NCBI RefSeq assembly: GCF_014203235.1
Contig: NZ_JACHIN010000023.1
Coordinates: 1 to 64,000, forward strand
DNA length: 64,000 nucleotides
DNA from: Nonomuraea endophytica
GTDB lineage: Bacteria > Actinomycetota > Actinomycetes > Streptosporangiales > Streptosporangiaceae
Reading direction: 5' to 3'
This document shows positions 33,769-42,297 of the stretch, piece after piece. The translations under genes and the position numbers were made by a program. Under the pieces are notes generated by a model. The model worked only from the letters and a program-made list of their open reading frames with translations, made no database searches and was not told where the DNA came from. Position 1 is the first letter of the stretch. Every line of letters starts with the position of its first letter.

Positions 33769-35916
33769 ATGCTGTTGTTGCTCGAATCCATCCAGACCGC
33801 CGACGCCACCGTCTACCGCGACAGCGACAACCCGCTGAAGTTCTACGTCCTGCCGGAAGACCCGACCATGCGGATGGAGAACGGCCGGCCGGTCTTCAAG
33901 TACCTGATCTACCGGACGCTCAAGCCCCTGCCCAACGGGGCCAACGGCGCGGCGCTGGTGTTCATGGACGTCGAACTGGCGCTCAACCCGACCCAGATGA
34001 GCGCGCTCGCGGTCGAGCTGGCCGAGAAGGTCACGGCCGAGCGCGGCCCCGGCGCCCAGCCCGTGGATCCGAAGGCGATCGTCCTGAGCAAGCCGGAGTT
34101 CACCGCCGGCTCCGTCACCGTGGACATGCTCGCCAACTCCGGCAACCTGGTCCAGCGTGTCAACCACGCGGGCAAGCCGTCCATGTACGGCAACAACATC
34201 GTGGCCATCTCGGCCGAGCTGACCGAGTTCGGCGCGGCGATCTTCGAGGGCGCGATGAAGACCGGGGGCGCCGGCGGCGTGAAGGTCACCTACGACCTGT
34301 CGTTCGCCGCGCGGCTGCCCGAGGTGAGGGCCACGGGCCACTGGACGGCCAGCAAGTTCTACAGCTTCGTCCAGCAGGTCGACTTCGAGGAGAACTTCTG
34401 GTCCGAGGACGACTTCACCGAGAGCGTCGACGAGATCTTCATCAACTCCGAGTCGCGCGTCGTGGACATCGACCCCGGCGTGCTGCCGAGCGACCACCCG
34501 GTACTCGGCACGGTCAGGGAGATGATGACCCAGCACCTCGACGAGGCCATCAAGCGCAATCTCATCGAGGCCATCCCGCCCGAGAGCCGCGACTTCTCCA
34601 AGGTCCGTGACGCCGACTTCGAGAACATCAAGCGCAGCGTCATGGTCAACAAGTCGTCGGACGTGTTCATCCAGTTCAGGGAGAAGCAGGTCACGACCGT
34701 GACCAAGGGCCCGCAGGCCAACGTGAAGTCGATCGCCGAGATGGGGCTGGACTTCAAGGACTTCTCCCAGGAGGTGCCGGCCGACCATCCGTTCCTGCGC
34801 CAGCTCAACCTCACCATCCAGGTCAACGCCGAGTTCGAGGTGCTGCCGATCTTCAGCGTGGACGTGACCATCGACTTCCCGCCACACACCGCCCAGCACG
34901 GGGTCAGGACCTTCACGTTCAAGAAGGCCGACGACGTGGGCAAGTTCGACGCGTTCCTCGACGGGCAGCCGAAGAAGTTCAAGTACCGCTACGTCGTCAA
35001 CTACAAGGGCGAGAGCCGTACGTTCACCAGCCCGCTCATCGACCACGAGGGCGACGACCTTAAGATCAACATCGATGACCTCGGGCTCTGGATGGTCGAC
35101 GTCGAGATCGGCGACATGAACTTCGACCAGGTCACCAAGGCCGTCCTGACGCTGCGGCACCCGGAGATCGCGCCGGGCGACCGGCCGGCGAAGACGTTCC
35201 AGATCGACAAGAACTTCACCAAGCAGAGCGTCAAGGCGGTGCTGCTGCAGCCCGCGCAGCCGTATGGCGGGTCGCTGAAGTACTTCATGAAGGACGGCAG
35301 GGAGTTCGTCCGCGAACTGGCCGGGCTGACCGACAAGACGTTCATCGTGGACGACCCGTTCTCCGCCAACAAGACCATCCAGGTACGCAGCCGGGGCGAC
35401 TTCGAGCGCTCCATCGACACGATCTTCATCGACTTCGACTACAGCGAGACGGGCAACGCCTTCCAGCAGACCCCGTCGGTGATCATCGACAAGGGCAACC
35501 GGGGGGTCAACGTCACCTTCCCCGTCATCGACGAGGCGAACGGCAAGCTGACCTACCGGGCGATCACCACCTTCCGCGACGGGCGCGTCTCCGACCCCGG
35601 CCCGAAGGTGCTGACCGAGCGGACGCTGGTGGTCGGCGAGCAGGCCAACATCCTGAGCGTCACCGTGCTGCCCGACCTCATCGACTGGACCAGGGTCAAG
35701 CTGGCGACGGTGGAGCTGACCCACGGGGCCGAGAGCGAGACGTTCGTCTTCCGCAAGGGCGAGGCCACCGAGCGGACCTGGGAGCTGGCGCTGCCGGACG
35801 GGGAGAAGAAGGAGTACCGCTGGTTCGCGAAGTTCTTCATGGAGACCGGGGACCCGATCACCGACAGGTCGCCGGAGCCGGTGGACGACGAGAAGCTGGT
35901 CGTGGAACTGCCATGA
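33769..35916 (+). CDS. Large paralogous protein of unknown function (copy A)
   Basis: A 715-residue protein, paralogous to the next two gene products. It opens with the shared motif at residues 10-29 (D-A-T-V-Y-R-D-S-D-N-P-L-K-F-Y-V-L-P). A second shared block, G-K-P-S-M-Y-G-N-N-I-V-A-I-S-A-E-L, starts near residue 135 and is followed by V-T-Y-D-L-S-F. The C-terminal half has repeated beta modules, one with the recurrent I-D-W-T-R-V-K-L-A-T-V-E-L. It is more Lys/Phe-rich than its neighbours. No secretion signal is visible. The ATG at 33769 follows AGGGAGA. Its stop overlaps the next start by ATGA. Confidence 0.82.
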   Translation: MLLLLESIQTADATVYRDSDNPLKFYVLPEDPTMRMENGRPVFKYLIYRTLKPLPNGANGAALVFMDVELALNPTQMSALAVELAEKVTAERGPGAQPVDPKAIVLSKPEFTAGSVTVDMLANSGNLVQRVNHAGKPSMYGNNIVAISAELTEFGAAIFEGAMKTGGAGGVKVTYDLSFAARLPEVRATGHWTASKFYSFVQQVDFEENFWSEDDFTESVDEIFINSESRVVDIDPGVLPSDHPVLGTVREMMTQHLDEAIKRNLIEAIPPESRDFSKVRDADFENIKRSVMVNKSSDVFIQFREKQVTTVTKGPQANVKSIAEMGLDFKDFSQEVPADHPFLRQLNLTIQVNAEFEVLPIFSVDVTIDFPPHTAQHGVRTFTFKKADDVGKFDAFLDGQPKKFKYRYVVNYKGESRTFTSPLIDHEGDDLKINIDDLGLWMVDVEIGDMNFDQVTKAVLTLRHPEIAPGDRPAKTFQIDKNFTKQSVKAVLLQPAQPYGGSLKYFMKDGREFVRELAGLTDKTFIVDDPFSANKTIQVRSRGDFERSIDTIFIDFDYSETGNAFQQTPSVIIDKGNRGVNVTFPVIDEANGKLTYRAITTFRDGRVSDPGPKVLTERTLVVGEQANILSVTVLPDLIDWTRVKLATVELTHGAESETFVFRKGEATERTWELALPDGEKKEYRWFAKFFMETGDPITDRSPEPVDDEKLVVELP

Positions 35917-38084
35917 TCATCGAGGCTCCGCCGTACTTCATGATCGACGGTGTCACCGTGATGCGGGACCACGTCGACCCGCGCCAGTTCTACTACCTGC
36001 CGCTGTCGCCCTCCTTCCGGATGGAGGGCGGCGTGCCGGCGTTCAGCCTGCTGAAGTTCTTCTCCACCTCGGGGACGGGCGGCTTCGCCGACTTCGACGT
36101 GCACCTCGGGCTGAGCCCTCAGCAGTTCGGGCAGGTACGCGCGGAGGTCAAGCGGCTGGCCGGGCTGGCGGCCGAGCCGAGCCTGGCGCCGCTGCCGGTC
36201 TTCGACGGCGGCGTCACGCTCATGCTGTTCGGCCAGCAGAGCGGCGGGAGCGGCGGATCCTTCGTCAAGGCGATCAGGCACGGCGGCAAGCCGTCACTGT
36301 TCGGCGACAACAACGCGGCCTTCTCCGTCGAGCTCGACGCGCGCGGCGTGGAACTGCTCGACCAGGCGATGGAGCTCGCGCTGTCGCCCATCGGCGTCGT
36401 CTACCAGCTCGACTACCTGGCCTTACGCCCCGCCTACCACGTACGGCTGAGCATCGACTGGAGCCGGACCCAGGAGATCCTCGACGAATCGTTCGGCCAG
36501 GAGGGCCTGTTCACCTCCTTCCAGATCCAGGACGTCATGGAGAAGCTGGAGGAGCAGCGGGCGATCGTGTTCGAGGTCGACACCACGGTCCCCGAGGACA
36601 CCGACTCCGGCACCTTCGCCGCCCGCAGGGACGCCGCCGCTGCCCGCGCCCGTGACATGATCACCGACGCGTTCTTCGAGAGCTCGCTGGACCCGCTGCG
36701 CGAGCCGCCCGACGGCTGGGACCGGGCCCGCGAGGTGGTCCGCTCGTTCTCCCCCGCGCGCAGCACCCCGCTGGGCGTGTTCAGCTACAAGAAGACGCAC
36801 TTCACCCGGATCGACCGCAAGCGCCTGGACGTGAACATGTCCGAACGCTCCACGGTCCGCCGGACGATCTACCCGCAGGGGCACCTGAGCGGGTTGTTCC
36901 GGGAGAGCGGCGGCGTGGACCGGGCCAAGCACGTCAAGGTGATCAACGCCGACCATCCGTGGTTCCAGCGGCGCCGGGTCAGGGTCATCTCGCACGCCGA
37001 CTTCGCCAAGGACCCAGTGCGGTCGATGACCGCCTTCCTCACCTACCGGGGCGAGGTCAAGAGCGTCCACCTCGACCAGGGCCGTCAGGAGGACACCGTC
37101 GAGTGGCTCTCCCACGTCGAGGACGGCAAGCTGATCGAACCGGTCGACCTGCGCTTCGCCGTGGACCTCCACCCCGACCCGACCGGTGAGCGGCCGCACC
37201 GGCTGGAGTCGGAGACGACGCAGGTCACCGGCGAGACGGCGCCGATCCAGCCGCGGGCGCTGTTCGCCCAGGAGCAGATCCCGGTGCTGACCCGCGCCTC
37301 GTTCCCGTGGGAGCGCTACCCGCTCGTCCAGGTGGAACTGCGCTACGACGACCCGGGCCACGGCATCCGCCAGCACGACGTCCTGCAGCTCACGCAGGGC
37401 CACCCGTCGGACAACTGGGAGCGGTTCCTGGTCGGCGAGCCCGCCGGGCCGGTCATGGCGCGGATCACCTACCGGGCCGCCGACAACCGCGACCGGGTCA
37501 CGCCGCTCGCGCCGGTCACCCAGCCGCTCATCGACGTGCCCGACCCGTTCCCCGCCCGGCTGCGGGTGACGCTGACGCCCGTCCTGGACTGGACGCGGGT
37601 GGAACGGGCCTTCGTCGACCTGTCGTACGAGGACCCGGCCAACGGCATCCGGATCGGCGACTCGATCGAACTGGTGCAGGGGCAGCAGCCGAGGCAGTTC
37701 GTCGCCGACCGCCTGGACGTGACGGTCGAGCGGGTCGCATACCGGGTCACGATGCTGATGCGCGACGGCAGCGTGGTCAAGGCGCCGCGCTCCAGCACCC
37801 TGCGCTCCCAGATCTTCGTCGGCCCGCGCGGCCAGCGGGCGATCGCGGTGCGGGCGCCCGGCGACTTCGACGGCGTCAAGCGGATCGAGGTGGCGGCCAG
37901 GACGCCCGGCGGGTTCTCCGACGCGTTCACCTTCGAGTCGGGCGGCGCCAGCGCCGTCTTCGACTACGAGTTCACCACCCAGGCGGACGACTTCTACGAG
38001 CTCAGGGTCGAGCGCTTCTTCACCAACGGGCTCAAGTCCACGCGCGACTGGCAGGTGCACGACACCGACGCCGTCGTCGTCTGA
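35913..38084 (+). CDS. Large paralogous protein of unknown function (copy B)
   Basis: A 723-residue protein. Residues 11-30 read I-D-G-V-T-V-M-R-D-H-V-D-P-R-Q-F-Y-Y-L-P, the clearest version of the operon motif. The second block, G-G-K-P-S-L-F-G-D-N-N-A-A-F-S-V-E-L, starts at residue 124 and is followed by P-I-G-V-V-Y-Q-L-D-Y. A helical region (about residues 195-270) separates this head from beta-rich modules with V-L-D-W-T-R-V-E-R-A-F-V-D-L and V-E-L-R-Y-D-D-P-G-H-G-I-R. ATGA coupling to copy A suggests the products are made in fixed ratio and may form one complex. Confidence 0.82.
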   Translation: MIIEAPPYFMIDGVTVMRDHVDPRQFYYLPLSPSFRMEGGVPAFSLLKFFSTSGTGGFADFDVHLGLSPQQFGQVRAEVKRLAGLAAEPSLAPLPVFDGGVTLMLFGQQSGGSGGSFVKAIRHGGKPSLFGDNNAAFSVELDARGVELLDQAMELALSPIGVVYQLDYLALRPAYHVRLSIDWSRTQEILDESFGQEGLFTSFQIQDVMEKLEEQRAIVFEVDTTVPEDTDSGTFAARRDAAAARARDMITDAFFESSLDPLREPPDGWDRAREVVRSFSPARSTPLGVFSYKKTHFTRIDRKRLDVNMSERSTVRRTIYPQGHLSGLFRESGGVDRAKHVKVINADHPWFQRRRVRVISHADFAKDPVRSMTAFLTYRGEVKSVHLDQGRQEDTVEWLSHVEDGKLIEPVDLRFAVDLHPDPTGERPHRLESETTQVTGETAPIQPRALFAQEQIPVLTRASFPWERYPLVQVELRYDDPGHGIRQHDVLQLTQGHPSDNWERFLVGEPAGPVMARITYRAADNRDRVTPLAPVTQPLIDVPDPFPARLRVTLTPVLDWTRVERAFVDLSYEDPANGIRIGDSIELVQGQQPRQFVADRLDVTVERVAYRVTMLMRDGSVVKAPRSSTLRSQIFVGPRGQRAIAVRAPGDFDGVKRIEVAARTPGGFSDAFTFESGGASAVFDYEFTTQADDFYELRVERFFTNGLKSTRDWQVHDTDAVVV

Positions 38085-38097
38085 CCTGGAGGTCGGG

Positions 38098-40332
38098 ATG
38101 TTGCAGCTTGGGTCGCAGACGTTCGAGGTCGACGGGGTCACTGTGTTCCGCGACCATGCCGATCCGGACCAGTTCTGGTATCTGGCGACGGAGGTGGTGC
38201 TGCGTACCCGGTCGGACGGGCGGGCGGCGTTCAGCTTCCTGCAGTACCGGCCCGACGTGAAGGACGCGGGGATCGAGGGCGGCGGCTTCCTCATGCTGGA
38301 GACGGCGGTGAGCCTGCCCGCGGCCACCCGGAGCAAGATCATGGGTCAGGCGCAGGCGCTGGCGCCGAACCCCCGGCTGGCGGCGGCGCCGGTGGAGTCC
38401 GGCAGCGTGCGGTGCCTGGCGCTGAACCTGGAGGGACCCGGCGGGACCACCGCGCCGCCCGGGGCGTTCGCGCCGGTGACGCGGATCATGGGGGCGGCCA
38501 AGCCGTCGCTGGTCGGGGAGGAGACGGCGGCCTTCTCGCTGGTGCTGGACGAGGCCGGGGCGACGATCCTGGAGGCGGCCTTCGCCAACGGGCTGACGCC
38601 GATCGGGGTGGTCTACGACCTGACGTACTCGGCGCTGACCCCGGACCTGCACGTGGAGATCACCGCGGACCTTGACCGGGTCTACACGCATTTCTCCGCC
38701 GGGCTGGAGGCGCAGATCTACTGGCTGCGGGTGGGGATCGACGCCGGGTTCGAGGAACTGGTCGCGAACGGGGCCATCAAGATCAAGGTGATCGACTTCG
38801 AGGGGACCGGGGACCAGGCCGAGAAGTGGGCGCTGGATTTCTTCAAGACCGACCTGCTGTCGAAGTGGTTCGAGCCGTCGTTGTCGCTGGGCAAGCTGCA
38901 GGGCCCGACGCAGCCGGAGGGGCTGGACGCCATCTTCGAGCGGGCCAAGAAGCTCATCAAACCAGGAAGCCCATCCGGAGGAGGCACCCCACCTGGGGGA
39001 ACACCACCCGGAGGCACTCCCCCAGGCGGCACCCCGCCCGGGGGCACTCCGCCGGGCGGCCACCCGCCCGGAGGCAGCCCGCCCGGAGGCAGCCCTCCTG
39101 GAGGGAGCCCTCCTGGAGGCACGCCACCCGGAGGCAGTCCGTCTGGGGGCAGCCCGCCCGGGGGCAGCCCGCCCGGGGGCAGCCCTCCTGGGGGCAGTCC
39201 GCCCGGGGGGACGCCGCCGCCACCGCCACCTCCGCCGCCGGGGGGTGCGCCCAGCCCCCAGGAGAGTGCCGGGGCGTCGATCCCGGCGCTGGTCTCCTTC
39301 AAGCTCAAGGTCCTCCGTCAGGAGGAACGCAAGAAGGTCACCCTCGTCTTCGAACGCCGCAAGGCCGTCAAGCGCACCTACGCCCCGCAGGGCTTCGTCG
39401 GCCTCCTGCTCGACGACCTGGCCGACAAATCTTCGTACTTCCTCAAGGTCGACCTGGCCGACTCCTTCTTCAAGAAGATCGACGTCGACGTGGCCACACC
39501 CGTGAACTTCGCCGACATCGGCCTGTTCGCCACCGACGTGGCCATCGAGTACGGCGGCGACGGCCCCGAGGACTTCCGCCTCACCCAGGCCGCCCCTGGA
39601 CCGGCCCGTTTCACCACGTTCCTGAACGCCGCCCGCGACCTCGACTTCACCGTCGGCATGGAGCACCACTTCCACGCCAACTCCGGCTGGATCGGCGAGA
39701 AGCTGTCCTACCAGGTCCCGCCCCGCCGTACCAAGGACCGCACGCTCAAGGCCGACCCCCAGGACGACCTCGGCTTCCTCAAGCTGGAGATCTTCCCGAA
39801 CCGCATCGACCCCGGCATCGTCGACGCCGTGGACGTGGACCTGCGCTACGACGACGGCCACACCTTCCAGCGCCGCGACATCTTCCGCGTCCGCCCGAAG
39901 GACGTCGCCCAGCAGTGGCGCCTGCGCCTGACCAGGCCCGCGGAGCGGTCGTGGACCGCCCAGCTCACCCACCACCTGAGCGACGGCACCACCCGCGTCA
40001 CCCCGGCCTTCTCCGGCGACGCCTCCTTCCTGCCGGTCAACGACCCCTTCCCCGACTCCCTCGACATCCTCGCCCTGCCCCTGTTCGAGCCGGGCACGGT
40101 CAGGATGGCCTTCCTGGAGGTGGAGTACGACGACCCGGCCAACAACTACCACCGGCGCGCCCGCCTGGAGGTCCCCGGCGCCGCGGTGAGCCCGCTGCCC
40201 CTGCGCGTCGCGCTCATCGACCCCGGCCGGCGCGAGTTCCGCCACCAGATCACGATCATCCGCCAGGACGGCGCGCTGATCCGCCACCCGCAGGTCCGGG
40301 GCGTGGACACCCTGATCGGGATCCACCTGTGA
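38098..40332 (+). CDS. Large paralogous protein of unknown function with Gly/Pro-repeat linker (copy C)
   Basis: A 744-residue protein. Residues 11-29 read V-D-G-V-T-V-F-R-D-H-A-D-P-D-Q-F-W-Y-L, and the second block, A-K-P-S-L-V-G-E-E-T-A-A-F-S-L-V-L, begins near residue 134, followed by P-I-G-V-V-Y-D-L-T-Y. Residues about 294-382 are sixteen G-G-(T/S/H)-P-P repeats ending in a run of nine Pro, a flexible spacer between the N-terminal head and a beta-rich C-terminal half (with V-D-L-R-Y-D-D-G-H-T-F). The GTGA overlap with the next gene indicates coupling. No signal peptide is seen. Confidence 0.82.
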   Translation: MLQLGSQTFEVDGVTVFRDHADPDQFWYLATEVVLRTRSDGRAAFSFLQYRPDVKDAGIEGGGFLMLETAVSLPAATRSKIMGQAQALAPNPRLAAAPVESGSVRCLALNLEGPGGTTAPPGAFAPVTRIMGAAKPSLVGEETAAFSLVLDEAGATILEAAFANGLTPIGVVYDLTYSALTPDLHVEITADLDRVYTHFSAGLEAQIYWLRVGIDAGFEELVANGAIKIKVIDFEGTGDQAEKWALDFFKTDLLSKWFEPSLSLGKLQGPTQPEGLDAIFERAKKLIKPGSPSGGGTPPGGTPPGGTPPGGTPPGGTPPGGHPPGGSPPGGSPPGGSPPGGTPPGGSPSGGSPPGGSPPGGSPPGGSPPGGTPPPPPPPPPGGAPSPQESAGASIPALVSFKLKVLRQEERKKVTLVFERRKAVKRTYAPQGFVGLLLDDLADKSSYFLKVDLADSFFKKIDVDVATPVNFADIGLFATDVAIEYGGDGPEDFRLTQAAPGPARFTTFLNAARDLDFTVGMEHHFHANSGWIGEKLSYQVPPRRTKDRTLKADPQDDLGFLKLEIFPNRIDPGIVDAVDVDLRYDDGHTFQRRDIFRVRPKDVAQQWRLRLTRPAERSWTAQLTHHLSDGTTRVTPAFSGDASFLPVNDPFPDSLDILALPLFEPGTVRMAFLEVEYDDPANNYHRRARLEVPGAAVSPLPLRVALIDPGRREFRHQITIIRQDGALIRHPQVRGVDTLIGIHL
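38980..39240 (+). repeat. In-frame 15-bp minisatellite encoding G-G-x-P-P repeats
   Basis: Sixteen consecutive 15-base units encode G-G-(T/S/H)-P-(P/S), followed by a poly-Pro stretch. Synonymous variation among units (GGC/GGG/GGA) shows that it is not a very recent single expansion. It is confined to this one paralogue. Confidence 0.92.
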
Positions 40333-41129
40333 AAGCGGAACTGCGCGCGATCGCCGGCCACGACCTGCCGCCGCCGCTGGACGACGTCCTCGACCGGCTG
40401 GCGGCCGGCCGCTGGCCGGAGGTGATGTGGCGGTGGAGCCGCCTGACGCCCTCGGGCTGCCCGGTGGAGCTGACGCCGGGACCCGACGGGCTGAGCTGGG
40501 CGGCGGAGGTGGCGCCGCCGGAGTTCCCCGACTCCGACCGGCTCGGGGAGGTGCTGCGCGTGCTGGAGGAGGCCGGGCAGCCCTGTCTGGAGCCGTTGCC
40601 GGGTCCGGTGGCGTCGGCCAGGTTCGGCGCGTGGATCGGGGGCAAGCCCGACGGGCGGCTCAAGGTGTACGCGGAACTCGCGGACGGCCCGCCGTACCCC
40701 ATGCCGGAGCCGATCGCGGCGGTGGTGGCGAGGCTGCCGGTGGGCGCCCGCCCGCGCATGGCCGGGGCGGAGCCCAAGACGGGCAAGACGGAGCTGTACT
40801 TCCGGCTGCCGATGCTGGAGGACCCGCTGGATCTGCTGCCGGTGCTGCTGGAGAGCGGCCACGAGGCGGCCGTGCGCGCCCTGGAGGAACACCTCCCGGG
40901 CGGGCTCGGCCGCCTGCGCGGCCGGCGGCTCGGGCTGAGCGTCGCCTGGCACAGCGGGTCGCGGGGCAGGCCGCGGCTGGCGCTGTTCGCCTCTGCCAGA
41001 ACGCTCTTCCCTGAGGAACCCGAGCCGCGCCCCGGCGTTCGCCGGGGCCTGGTCACGCTGGGCCTGGACCCTGAGGGCCTCAGCCTTCCTGTGGCTGTGG
41101 CACTCTCGCCCGTCCCCGCGCGGCCCTGA
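40329..41129 (+). CDS. Protein of unknown function, last gene of the six-gene operon
   Basis: A 266-residue soluble protein that I cannot assign. It contains three similar strand-like segments, G-R-L-K-V-Y-A-E-L, K-T-E-L-Y-F-R-L-P and P-R-L-A-L-F-A-S-A, separated by helical stretches, which could be a repeated alpha/beta module. The GTG start overlaps the stop of copy C. The 3' end overlaps the convergent M50 protease gene by 50 bases. Confidence 0.75.
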   Translation: MKAELRAIAGHDLPPPLDDVLDRLAAGRWPEVMWRWSRLTPSGCPVELTPGPDGLSWAAEVAPPEFPDSDRLGEVLRVLEEAGQPCLEPLPGPVASARFGAWIGGKPDGRLKVYAELADGPPYPMPEPIAAVVARLPVGARPRMAGAEPKTGKTELYFRLPMLEDPLDLLPVLLESGHEAAVRALEEHLPGGLGRLRGRRLGLSVAWHSGSRGRPRLALFASARTLFPEEPEPRPGVRRGLVTLGLDPEGLSLPVAVALSPVPARP

Positions 41130-42297
41130 GCCGTCCTGCCCAGTGGACCACGGCCATCGCGGCGGCGAGCGTCTCGGGGCCGAGCAGCAGCGTGGCGCAG
41201 AGGAGCCGGTACCAGAACGTCGCGGTGAGCGGGCCGAGCGCGAGCCCCTCGGCGGTCCATTCCAGGACGGTGACGACGACCGGCAGCAGCAGGAACCAGA
41301 ACCAGGCCAGCACCCCGGCGAACCCGGCCAGCCACACCCACCGGAACCACTTGGCGGCGCGGATGTCGGCCGGGGCGGCGGCGGCCAGTTCCTCGGCCTG
41401 GGCCGGGGTCAGCCGGCCGAAGGCCCGCCGCAGCATGAGCGACTTGACCTCCCACAGGTTGCGGCAGCCGAGCCAGTTGACGAGGACGGCGTAGAGGTCG
41501 GTGCGCATGAAGATCATGCACTGCCAGAGCAGGCCGGTGAGCTTCACGAAGACCCAGACGGCGAGAGTGGCGTCGACCGGCTCCGGCGGGCCGGTCAGCC
41601 GGATGCCGAGCAGGATGGCCAGGGTGACGACGTCGATGGCCATGCCGCCGAGCAGCGGCCCGTAGCGCCGCCGCCGGGGCACGCTCCACACCTGGGTGAG
41701 GTCGGTCTCGAAGACCAGCAGCATCATGCGCCGGTCCACGCCGAAGCGGGACCTGATGCCGATCGCCCGCGCGGCCAGCCAGTGCCCGGCCTCGTGCAGC
41801 GCCATCGACGCCATCGAGAACGGCACCAGCAGCAGCGCGCTCAGCCCGATGTCGGCCATCACGAACGCGTCCTCGCCCGGCTTGGGGAAGAGGCGAGGTT
41901 CGAGAACGAAGACGGCCAGGCAGAACACCGCGCAGGCGGCGTAGATCGTCCAGGCGACCGGGCCGAAGAACGGCCTGACGTGCTCCTCTCGCACTCCGGC
42001 GAGCCAGCGTCTGCCCTGGATGGGGGCGGTCTTGGGCGCCTCCTGTTGTTCGCCGTCGTCGACGAAGCCGAGTTCTTGCAGGACTTCGACGAAGGAGGGT
42101 ACGTCCACGGGTTCGCCGGCGAACGCCTCGGCCTCCCGCGCGGCCTCCTCGGTGGTGGCACCGCGCTGCAGGGCGGTGATGACGACGCCGCCGACCGCGG
42201 GGATGGTGATGAAGGTGCCGGACTCGGGGTCGCCGACCAGGACCTCCTCGCCTTCCTCGACGAGGCTCAGCGGGCGCAGCCGTACGGTCTGGGTCAT
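41080..42297 (-). CDS. PqqD-domain M50 site-2-type membrane zinc metalloprotease (YydH-like)
   Basis: A 405-residue integral membrane protein. Residues about 1-85 form a PqqD-like winged-helix domain (the RiPP recognition element fold; L-V-G-D-P-E-S-G-T-F-I-T-I, then V-L-Q-E-L-G-F-V). A membrane part with six or so helices follows, with the zinc motif H-E-A-G-H (His168, Glu169, His172) of the M50 family. PqqD-M50 proteins are typical of peptide-modification clusters, where they can cleave or export a modified peptide. It is co-translated with the ThiF-like gene (ATGA), strongly suggesting that both act on the same peptide, plausibly the 18-residue product encoded first in the operon. Confidence 0.87.
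   Translation of the reverse strand: MTQTVRLRPLSLVEEGEEVLVGDPESGTFITIPAVGGVVITALQRGATTEEAAREAEAFAGEPVDVPSFVEVLQELGFVDDGEQQEAPKTAPIQGRRWLAGVREEHVRPFFGPVAWTIYAACAVFCLAVFVLEPRLFPKPGEDAFVMADIGLSALLLVPFSMASMALHEAGHWLAARAIGIRSRFGVDRRMMLLVFETDLTQVWSVPRRRRYGPLLGGMAIDVVTLAILLGIRLTGPPEPVDATLAVWVFVKLTGLLWQCMIFMRTDLYAVLVNWLGCRNLWEVKSLMLRRAFGRLTPAQAEELAAAAPADIRAAKWFRWVWLAGFAGVLAWFWFLLLPVVVTVLEWTAEGLALGPLTATFWYRLLCATLLLGPETLAAAMAVVHWAGRLRAARGRARVPQPQEG

Noticed and set aside
38718-39308. Minus-strand frame with P-P-G-G repeats
   Set aside because: It is the antisense reading of the Gly/Pro minisatellite; the plus-strand frame continues through a 744-residue protein.
29685-41129. Phage tail or prophage structural genes
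   Set aside because: The large proteins come in a row like tail genes, but no capsid, terminase, portal, baseplate, integrase or lysis gene accompanies them, and codon use matches the host.
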